A DNA stretch of 64,000 nucleotides, from contig JACCEN010000012.1 of assembly GCA_013416435.1 (NCBI GenBank), positions 44,868-108,867 of the forward strand. The letters are read 5' to 3'. The stretch comes from Alcaligenaceae bacterium (lineage in GTDB: Bacteria > Pseudomonadota > Gammaproteobacteria > Burkholderiales > Burkholderiaceae_B). The notes under the pieces were generated by a model that saw only the letters and a program-made list of their open reading frames with translations, ran no database searches and was not told the origin of the DNA. Position numbers and translations under genes: made by a program. How positions within the stretch are numbered: position 1 is the stretch's first letter; every line of letters begins with the position of its first letter. Positions 34,042 to 40,873 of this stretch are shown piece by piece.

Positions 34042-36077
34042 CCTGCGGTCCTCTCGACGAATATGCTTCCACATGCTTGAACCACGCCGCGATAGCCGGG
34101 TTCGATGAATGATGTTGAGTCCTGCTGCAGCAGCAAGGCGGGTCCGGGGATTGCGAAGCCGCGAGGCAGGGCGTGGCGATCGTAGACCGCCGTCTGCCGG
34201 TGCGAGCCATCGAAATACACCGGACATATATCCGGCTCGGGAGGCGCCGCGATCGGCAATTGATGAAAGGCGCTCATGTCGCTGACCGCAGGGTCGCCCA
34301 TCAGGGAGGTTCTCAGGTTCACCAGCAGCACGTCGTAGCCTTCCAGAAGCTGCGAGTACTGGCGCTGGTACGCCTCTTCGAAAGCACGCTGCAGGTATGC
34401 CTGCGTAAGTTCCGCCTGGGGATCGAACTCCACATATATGCTGTGGGTTTGTCCCAGGTAGCACATGTCGGCGCCCAGCACCGGCGTTATCTTGTCTTTC
34501 GCCACGCCTTCGTGCACCAGCAATTCCGTGCCTTTGGCGATATGCTGGCCATACACGGCATCCAGGGACCGGACGTCCAGCCTCGGAATGGCTTGGTTGA
34601 ACGCCTGTATGAAGTCATGCCGCAGCGAACCGAGCAGGCATCCCATCGCCGACGTAATTCCCGGGTAGGGCGGGATGACCATGCGCTCGCAGCCTGTCTC
34701 GCGCATGATGCGATTGGCATGCAAAGGGCCGGCACCGCCAAATGCCAGGATGCTGAAGTCGCGCGGGTCCAGTCCTCGTTCGAACAGTTTCTTTCTGACG
34801 TATGCACCCATTTGCGCGCCCGTTACCTTCAGGATGGCTTCGGCCGCATCCTCCACCGACAAGCCGAGCGGCTCGGCAATGGCGCCTTCGATCGCCTGCC
34901 TGGCCAGCTCGAGATGGAATCCAATACCGGTATTCTTGCCGATGGCGAGGCTCTTTCCGAGCATGCCCAGGACCAGCTTGGCATCCGTTACCGTTGGCAG
35001 GGTGCCGCCTTTGCCGAAGCATGCAGGCCCGGGATCGGCGCCGGCGCTTTGGGGGCCGACCTGCAGTATGCCCGTGGAATCGATTCGCGCGATACTGCCG
35101 CCGCCCGATCCGATGGCATGCACGTCTATCATCGGGACGCATAGCGGTATGCCGAAATCCAGGTGCTGCTGATGCGTGCCGGCCGGAATCAGGTCGTTGA
35201 TCACGCAGATGTCCAGGCTGGTGCCACCCATGTCGCATGAGACGACATTCTTCAGGCCGGCCGTCCTGGCAATCGAAACCGCCGCGGTCACTCCGGCCGC
35301 CGGGCCCGAAAGTATGGTGTTGGCCGCGAATTGCGGAACCGTTTGGGCCGACACCAGGCCGCCGTTCGACTGCACGACAAGCAGGTCCTCGCGGTAGCCT
35401 TCCGCGCCCAGCTTGCCGGTAAGCGAGGACAGATAGCGCTCGAGCAAAGGCCGGACGTATCCGGCGATGACAGTGGTGCTGGTCCGTTCGAACTCACGCA
35501 TCACCGGCAGCACATCGCTGCTGATGACGATGTAGTCGTTGGGCCAGACCTGCTTGACGAGTTCCCGGGCGCGCTCTTCATGCGCGGCATTGACATAGGA
35601 ATGCATGAAGCTGATGACCAGCACCTCGCAGCCCAGATCGCGCAGCTTGCGTGCTTGCTCCATGACCTCCTGCTCGTTCAGCTCGACGATAGTCTCGCCG
35701 TCGGCGCCGATGCGCTCGTCGACTTCCGCGCGATAGCGTCTTTCGATCAGAGGCGTGAATTCGCCGATCAGACCGTACGTCCTGGGCCTGTCGCGGCGCC
35801 GCAGCTCAAGCACGTCGCGGAAGCCCCGCGTCGTCAGCAAGCCGCATTTCGCCCCTTTACGTTCGATCGTCGCATTGGTGGCCACGGTGGTGCCGTGGGT
35901 GATCAAGCTGATGTCCCTGGCCGCAAGGCCAAGCGCCTCTATCCCGTTCATCAGGCCGAAAGCCTGATTATGAGCGGTCGTCGGAACCTTGGCGGTCCGC
36001 AAATCGCCTGTCTCCGTATTTACATACACGAGGTCCGTGTTGGTTCCCCCGATATCTACCCCTACGATGTGCGCCAA
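34038..36077 (-). CDS. hyuA: Hydantoinase A / oxoprolinase family subunit (HyuA)
   Basis: A 679-residue HyuA-type subunit with the ATP-binding opening HIVGVDIGGTNTDLVYVNTETG, then THGTTVATNATIERKGAKCGLLTTRGFRDVLELRRRDRP near 60-98, NGGLVSAQTVPQFAANTILSGPAAG near 238-262 and VSCDMGGTSLDICVI near 278. No ATG fits the family N-terminus. A TTG at 36077, six bases behind GGAGAG, gives exactly MAHIVGVDIGGT-type spacing and is chosen. It phosphorylates the ring amide of its substrate so that HyuB can complete ring opening. It lies behind a complete branched-chain-type ABC importer, so the substrate is probably imported. Confidence 0.9.
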   Translation of the reverse strand: MAHIVGVDIGGTNTDLVYVNTETGDLRTAKVPTTAHNQAFGLMNGIEALGLAARDISLITHGTTVATNATIERKGAKCGLLTTRGFRDVLELRRRDRPRTYGLIGEFTPLIERRYRAEVDERIGADGETIVELNEQEVMEQARKLRDLGCEVLVISFMHSYVNAAHEERARELVKQVWPNDYIVISSDVLPVMREFERTSTTVIAGYVRPLLERYLSSLTGKLGAEGYREDLLVVQSNGGLVSAQTVPQFAANTILSGPAAGVTAAVSIARTAGLKNVVSCDMGGTSLDICVINDLIPAGTHQQHLDFGIPLCVPMIDVHAIGSGGGSIARIDSTGILQVGPQSAGADPGPACFGKGGTLPTVTDAKLVLGMLGKSLAIGKNTGIGFHLELARQAIEGAIAEPLGLSVEDAAEAILKVTGAQMGAYVRKKLFERGLDPRDFSILAFGGAGPLHANRIMRETGCERMVIPPYPGITSAMGCLLGSLRHDFIQAFNQAIPRLDVRSLDAVYGQHIAKGTELLVHEGVAKDKITPVLGADMCYLGQTHSIYVEFDPQAELTQAYLQRAFEEAYQRQYSQLLEGYDVLLVNLRTSLMGDPAVSDMSAFHQLPIAAPPEPDICPVYFDGSHRQTAVYDRHALPRGFAIPGPALLLQQDSTSFIEPGYRGVVQACGSIFVERTAG

Positions 36078-36117
36078 GTTGTCTCTCCAATAATGTTGAA
36101 TGTCGCAAGCTGCATCG

Positions 36118-36903
36118 TTACTCCTCCCAGCTGCCGATATAGGCTTCGATGACCGACGGATTGGAAGCGACATCGTCGGGCAGGCCTTCGGCCAGAATCT
36201 CTCCGAAGTTGAGCACGGTGACCTTGTCGCTCATCTCCATGACGAAGCGCATGTCGTGCTCCACCAGCAGGATCGCCATGCCGTCCGCGGCAAACTGGCG
36301 GATCAGGCCGGCGATATACTGGGTTTCGGTGGGATTCAGGCCCGCGGCGACTTCGTCCAGCAAAAGCAGCTTTGGATTCGTTCCCAACGCGCGGGCCACT
36401 TCCAGTACCCGGCGGTGGCCATACGACAGGTTCGCGGCCTTTTCGTCCATCAGCCCATCCAGGCCGACCCGCCTCAACAGCTCGACGGCGCGATCCAGGA
36501 CGGCCTGTTCTTCCCGGGGCTTGCCGCCCAGCGAGAACATCGACCCCAGCGGCCCCAGCCGCCCCTGCAAATGGCACCCGCACATCACGGTTTCTATCAC
36601 CGTCATTTCATCGAACAAGCGCGGGGTCTGGAATGTGCGTGCAATGCCCGCCGCCGCAAGCTTGTGGACCGGCCATCCCGTGATGTCTACGCCCTCGAAG
36701 AGGATCCGCCCAGTCGAGACCGGCAAGATCCCGTTGATGAGGTTGAACGTGGTGGTCTTGCCGGCGCCATTGGGCCCGATCAGTGCATGTATCGTGGCTG
36801 CGCGCACTTGCATCGATACCCCGCGTACGGCCTGCAGGCCGCCGAAGGATTTGCCCACATCGATGAGTTCCAGCAGGACTGAAGTCGTGTTGCTCGCCGT
36901 CAT
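36118..36903 (-). CDS. livG: Branched-chain-type ABC transporter ATP-binding protein (LivG)
   Basis: A 261-residue ATPase with Walker A GPNGAGKTTTFNLING near residue 41, TFQTPRLFDEMTVIE near 92, signature LSYGHRRVLEVARALG near 154 and Walker B LLLLDEVAAGLNPTE near 174, plus the typical LivG end DDVASNPSVIEAYIGS. It overlaps livM by four bases (ATGA). It energises the importer together with livF, which lies at the other end of the transporter genes. Confidence 0.93.
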   Translation of the reverse strand: MTASNTTSVLLELIDVGKSFGGLQAVRGVSMQVRAATIHALIGPNGAGKTTTFNLINGILPVSTGRILFEGVDITGWPVHKLAAAGIARTFQTPRLFDEMTVIETVMCGCHLQGRLGPLGSMFSLGGKPREEQAVLDRAVELLRRVGLDGLMDEKAANLSYGHRRVLEVARALGTNPKLLLLDEVAAGLNPTETQYIAGLIRQFAADGMAILLVEHDMRFVMEMSDKVTVLNFGEILAEGLPDDVASNPSVIEAYIGSWEE

Positions 36904-37886
36904 TTCGCCTGGCCCTCCGCGCGCTTGTTCAGCACCTGTGTCGCCACGCCCGCCAGGCCTTTCGGCATCAAGGTCAGCGATACGATGAGAATCAGGCCAA
37001 AGATCAACATCTTGTATTCCGCGAATGCCCTCAGGTATTCCGGCACCACGACCAGCAGGGCCGCGCCCATGACGGCTCCGGCCAGGCTTCCCAGCCCGCC
37101 AACGGAGATCATGATCAACAACAGCAGCGACTCGAGCCAGGTGAAGTGGTCCGGGTTCACGAACCCGTTCAGTTGGGGAACGAACAGGCCGCCCAGTCCC
37201 GCGAAGCCGCATCCGATGACGATGACGCCCACCTTGTAGCCGGGAACATTGATGCCCAGAGACTCGGCCGCGGCCTCGTTCTGCCCGATGGCGGCAAAGG
37301 CCCTCCCCGCGCGACCCTGGACCAAGCGTACGGCCAGGGCGTAAGCCAGGGCGAACACGATCACCAGCACCGCGAACAACTGCTGCCGATTTTCGACCGT
37401 CGCGCCGAACAGTTCGACGCCGGGAATGCCCGTCAAGCCTGTGTGGCCGCCGGTCAATGAGGACCAGTTGGCAAGGAACTGATAGACGATGACGCCGAAC
37501 CCGAACGTCGCGATCTTGAAATAGATGCCCGACAGGCGGATCAACTGCGCCATCAACAGGCCAAAAAGCACCGTCAGTGCGATTCCGGCAAGCGCCGCGG
37601 CCAGGAAGGGAAAGCCGAGCCGGGTCTGCAAGAGCACCGTGGCATAGGCGCCGATGCCCATGAAGGCCGCATGGCCGAGCGAAAGCTGCCCCGCCACACC
37701 CACCATGACCTGAAGACCTATTGCCGCAATGGCGTAACAGATGATCACGCAGCCCAGATACAGGCCGAAGTCACCCGCCAGGGGCGGGATGATGATCATG
37801 GCCAGCATCACCAGCCCGTAGGCAAGCCAGTTCCTGCGATTCCGCACCTGGTATTCCAGGCCGGATGTTTTAACGGTTGAGGTCAT
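36900..37886 (-). CDS. livM: Branched-chain-type ABC transporter permease (LivM)
   Basis: A 328-residue inner-membrane permease with eight to nine hydrophobic segments. Diagnostic blocks are GQLSLGHAAFMGIGAYATVLLQ near residue 64, GRAFAAIGQNEAAAESLGINVPGYKV near 200 and GGLGSLAGAVMGAALLVVVPEYLR near 265. It starts at 37886, overlapping livH by four bases. Confidence 0.93.
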   Translation of the reverse strand: MTSTVKTSGLEYQVRNRRNWLAYGLVMLAMIIIPPLAGDFGLYLGCVIICYAIAAIGLQVMVGVAGQLSLGHAAFMGIGAYATVLLQTRLGFPFLAAALAGIALTVLFGLLMAQLIRLSGIYFKIATFGFGVIVYQFLANWSSLTGGHTGLTGIPGVELFGATVENRQQLFAVLVIVFALAYALAVRLVQGRAGRAFAAIGQNEAAAESLGINVPGYKVGVIVIGCGFAGLGGLFVPQLNGFVNPDHFTWLESLLLLIMISVGGLGSLAGAVMGAALLVVVPEYLRAFAEYKMLIFGLILIVSLTLMPKGLAGVATQVLNKRAEGQAK

Positions 37887-38752
37887 GGCGCCAGCACTCC
37901 TTTTCCAAGGAGGCCCTTGGGACGAATCAAAAGCAGAATGATCATGGTTGCGAAAGCGATACTGTCCTGGAACTCCGTCCCCAGGAAGGAGCCGCCGATC
38001 GCCTCGGCGACGCCGATTACCAGGCCGCCTATTACGGCTCCCTGCACATTCCCGAAACCTCCAACCGCCGCGGCAGCGAAGGCCTTGATGCCGATCAGGC
38101 CCATGTCGAAGGACACGAAGTAGAGCGGCGCATAGAACACGCCGGCAACCGTCCCCAGCATGGCCGCGATGATGAATGCAATGGACGAAGCCCGCGTTAC
38201 CGATATGCCCATCAAGCCGGCGGAGTTGGGGTCGTCTGCCACCGCCCTGAGCGTTAAGCCGGTCCATGTCCTGGTGAAGAAATAGTGCAGTAGCAGCAAT
38301 ATGACCGCCATGCCCCCGGCAATGTAGAAATAGACCACCGGCAAGGTCTCGTCTCCGAACTCCACGATCTCGAAGCGCAGCGGAAGGTCGTACACCACGG
38401 GATTCGCGCCCCAGATCAGCCGCGCGCCATTGCTGAGCACCATGCCGATGCCCAGGGTCAGCAGCACCAGGTAGATCTGGTTCGCATTCCGTTTGACGGC
38501 CGGGCGCAGTATCAGCCTTTCCAGCAGGTAGCCAACCACGCCGCCCGCCACGATCGCGCCGAGCACCAGCAATGGGTAAGGCGCCTCGGGGATGAAAAGG
38601 AGAATCGTGTACCCGGCGAATGCGCCGAGCATCATGATGTCGCCTTGCGCAAAGTTCACCAAGGCCATTGCACGGAAGATCATGCTGAAGCCGATCGCCA
38701 CCAGGGCATACACACAGCCCACCGCGAGCCCGCTAATAAGAGCAGTAATCAC
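37883..38752 (-). CDS. livH: Branched-chain-type ABC transporter permease (LivH)
   Basis: A 289-residue inner-membrane permease. The N-terminal GCVYALVAIGFSMIFRAMALVNFAQGDIMMLGAFAGY (residues 12-48) and GLTLRAVADDPNSAGLMGISVTR near 175 are typical LivH. It lies 36 bases behind livK and overlaps livM. Confidence 0.93.
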   Translation of the reverse strand: MITALISGLAVGCVYALVAIGFSMIFRAMALVNFAQGDIMMLGAFAGYTILLFIPEAPYPLLVLGAIVAGGVVGYLLERLILRPAVKRNANQIYLVLLTLGIGMVLSNGARLIWGANPVVYDLPLRFEIVEFGDETLPVVYFYIAGGMAVILLLLHYFFTRTWTGLTLRAVADDPNSAGLMGISVTRASSIAFIIAAMLGTVAGVFYAPLYFVSFDMGLIGIKAFAAAAVGGFGNVQGAVIGGLVIGVAEAIGGSFLGTEFQDSIAFATMIILLLIRPKGLLGKGVLAP

Positions 38753-38788
38753 GTTCTATCCACACCGTTGTAAGTGAAGGGACCTGAC

Positions 38789-39925
38789 TTATTGCACCAG
38801 GCGGTCAAGCTCGAGGCCGCTCTTTCCGAGGCGGACGAAAGGAAGGGGGCGCTCCACGTCGCCGTTTGGCTTGATGGATATCGGGCCGGCTCCGCCTTGA
38901 AAGCCTGAGACCTTCAGCAACGCATCCCGAAGTTGCTCCGACGTCGCTTTCTTCACGTCCGGCAGCGTGTCGAGCGTATGCGCCAGAAGAAGCATGGCGT
39001 CGTATCCCATTGCCTCATACTGGCTGGGAGCGCGCTTGTACGCCGACTTCCATTGCTCGACGAACTGCTTGCCGCGTTCGGTATCGACCGAGCCTGCAAA
39101 ATAGTAGAGCGCCCCGTAGGTTCCGATGGAGGCCGGCCCGGCGATTTGCGAGAACTGAGGCAGGCCGGGTGCGGTATTGGCATACACCGCCACCTTCATC
39201 TTCATCTCGCCCATCTGTTTCACGATGAGCGCGGCGTCAGTGTAGAAGCCCATGATGGCCACGAAGTCCGGTTTCGCCTGGGCGACGTTGCGCAGGATGG
39301 GCCGGAAATCCTTCGCCGTCGGTTCGTATGTCGCGCGGCCGGCCTCGACCCCGCCAAGTTCCTTCAGGCCTGCCGCAAAACCGTCTGCATTCGAAATGCC
39401 ATAGTTGTCGTTCCTGGCCAGGATGAACACGCGCTTGGCGCCGTGATCCTTCATCATCCACTGCGCCGCTTTGGCGCCGAAGTCGTCCGCGTTTTGGGCG
39501 ATCCGGAAGAACCACTGATTTCCCTGCTGCGTCAGCGAGTTGTCTTGCGCCAGGGGCGATAGCTGCACAACACCCGCCTTGCGCGTAACCTCGATGATCG
39601 CCTGCGTCTCGGCGCTTGTCATCCCGCCAATGATCGCCGTGACCCCATCGCTGGACACCATGCGTTCCGCCGCTTGGGCAGCCAGGCCCGGGTTGCCGGT
39701 GCTGTCGGCGGAGATGAGCTTGATTTCTTCGGCCGCCTTGTTTCGCGCTTCCTTCAATTGCGCCAACGCGAACTCGGCGCCCTTCTTTGCTTCCGTTCCA
39801 TACACGGCCGCTGCGCCGGACATCGGCCCAATAAGGCCGATCTTTATCTCCGCGCCGGCCGACGACGCAAACGCCACAGCGCACAATGCCAGCCACTTCA
39901 CCGTTTTCTTCGGGATGATGTTCAT
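38789..39925 (-). CDS. Branched-chain-type ABC transporter substrate-binding protein (LivK-like)
   Basis: A 378-residue periplasmic binding protein with a signal peptide (MNIIPKKTVKWLALCAVAFASSAGA). The mature start EIKIGLIGPMSGAAAVYGTEAKKGAEFALAQL and IIGGMTSAETQAIIEV are classic for LivK/AmiC-type folds. AGGAG lies seven bases before the ATG at 39925. Its ligand probably feeds HyuA/HyuB or the CoA ligase of the same operon. Members of this family bind amides, aromatic acids and amino acids, so the ligand is open. Confidence 0.92.
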   Translation of the reverse strand: MNIIPKKTVKWLALCAVAFASSAGAEIKIGLIGPMSGAAAVYGTEAKKGAEFALAQLKEARNKAAEEIKLISADSTGNPGLAAQAAERMVSSDGVTAIIGGMTSAETQAIIEVTRKAGVVQLSPLAQDNSLTQQGNQWFFRIAQNADDFGAKAAQWMMKDHGAKRVFILARNDNYGISNADGFAAGLKELGGVEAGRATYEPTAKDFRPILRNVAQAKPDFVAIMGFYTDAALIVKQMGEMKMKVAVYANTAPGLPQFSQIAGPASIGTYGALYYFAGSVDTERGKQFVEQWKSAYKRAPSQYEAMGYDAMLLLAHTLDTLPDVKKATSEQLRDALLKVSGFQGGAGPISIKPNGDVERPLPFVRLGKSGLELDRLVQ

Positions 39926-39981
39926 GCTCGTCTCCTGAGTATCGTTATTGACTATTTGAAAGCGCATCCATGAGATGGAAT

Positions 39982-40713
39982 CTATCCCCCGAGGTAAGCG
40001 CTTCTTACACGCGGGTCTGCCCGCAATACCTGCGATTCGCCGCTGATGGCGATTCTTCCCCGCTCCAGAACGTATGCCCTATCGGAAATGCGCAGCGCCG
40101 CTTCGGCATTCTGCTCAACCAGCAGCACGGAAACGCCGGCCGCTTTCAATTCCCTGATGACTTTGAATACAACCTGCGCGAACAAGGGAGACAGCCCCAT
40201 TGATGGTTCGTCCAGAAGCAGCACTTTCGGTTTGGACAGCAAGGCCCTTCCTATCGCCAGCATTTGTTGCTCTCCACCGGACAGAGAGCCGGCAGCTTGC
40301 CTGAAACGTTCGCGCAATCGTGGAAAGCGCTGGACGACTTCCTCGATCTCTTGATCCATGTGTGCGGATTTTCTTCTCCAGTACAAACCCAGCTTCAGAT
40401 TCTCGATGACGGTAAGGCTTGGAAAAATCCCCCGGCCTTCGGGCACCACGGCTATGCCCAGAGATGCGATTTCCTTCACGGCCGCATCGGTGATGTCACG
40501 GGAATCCAGCCATACCCTGCCGCTGGTCTGCCGCACCTGGCTGCACACTGTCTTGATCAAAGTGGTCTTTCCAGCACCATTCGGACCAATGATCGCGACC
40601 ACCTCCGCATCCCCGACATCAAGGGACACCCCGTTCAGGACATTCATTGAACCGTAGCCGGATGAAACGTCGGCAAGACGGAGCCTTGCGTCACTAAGAG
40701 TGGCTGTATTCAC
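39982..40713 (-). CDS. livF: Branched-chain-type ABC transporter ATP-binding protein (LivF)
   Basis: A 243-residue ATPase with Walker A GPNGAGKTTLIKTVC near residue 42, VPEGRGIFPSLTVIENL near 90, signature LSGGEQQMLAIGRALL near 145 and Walker B VLLLDEPSMGLSPL near 165. The start is GTG at 40713 with GGTGGAAG upstream. It is the first gene of the ten-gene operon and lies about 48 bases behind its promoter. Placing livF first is unusual for liv gene order. Confidence 0.92.
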   Translation of the reverse strand: MNTATLSDARLRLADVSSGYGSMNVLNGVSLDVGDAEVVAIIGPNGAGKTTLIKTVCSQVRQTSGRVWLDSRDITDAAVKEIASLGIAVVPEGRGIFPSLTVIENLKLGLYWRRKSAHMDQEIEEVVQRFPRLRERFRQAAGSLSGGEQQMLAIGRALLSKPKVLLLDEPSMGLSPLFAQVVFKVIRELKAAGVSVLLVEQNAEAALRISDRAYVLERGRIAISGESQVLRADPRVRSAYLGG

Positions 40714-40760
40714 GCTTCCACCAGAAAGTTATGTGTCTCGAATAATTCTTGATTGGGCGA

Positions 40761-40789
40761 ATAGTAGTGAATAAAACGAATTACGTCAA
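40761..40789 (-). promoter_or_regulatory. Sigma-70 promoter of the ten-gene liv/hyu operon
   Basis: On the minus strand, TTGACG (40789-40784), a 17-base spacer and TACTAT (40766-40761) form a strong promoter pointing to livF. ATTC recurs three times in the promoter at 9-10 base steps, and GAATAATTC (40740-40748) lies just behind the start site. These are candidate binding sites for the RpiR regulator. Confidence 0.65.
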
Positions 40790-40830
40790 ATATAACTTTT
40801 TTGACATTTATTGTTTTATTTTTGTGCCAG

Positions 40831-40860
40831 AAAAAGCCGGACCGTAAGCCCGGCTTTACC
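40831..40860 (-). terminator. Rho-independent terminator of the large-protein gene
   Basis: On the minus strand, AAAGCCGG, a 9-base loop and CCGGCTTT are followed by further T residues (CCGGCTTTTTC). It lies 14 bases behind the stop of the large multidomain gene, with only a half palindromic repeat between. Confidence 0.75.
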
Positions 40861-40873
40861 GGGGTCAGACCCC
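40861..40873. repeat. Half unit of the palindromic repeat
   Basis: Only the left arm GGGGTCAGACCCC is present, touching the stop codon of the large-protein gene at 40874. The second arm is missing, and a true terminator hairpin takes its place next door. Confidence 0.75.

Noticed and set aside
34042-34464. N-terminal extension of HyuB by 141 codons
   Set aside because: The extension lies wholly inside hyuA in another frame and has no similarity to HyuB. The ATG at 34041 gives the family start.
32392-36077. HyuA/HyuB read as acetone carboxylase alpha/beta
   Set aside because: The gamma subunit gene is missing and the surrounding genes do not fit acetone metabolism. Subunit lengths fit the hydantoinase/oxoprolinase type better.
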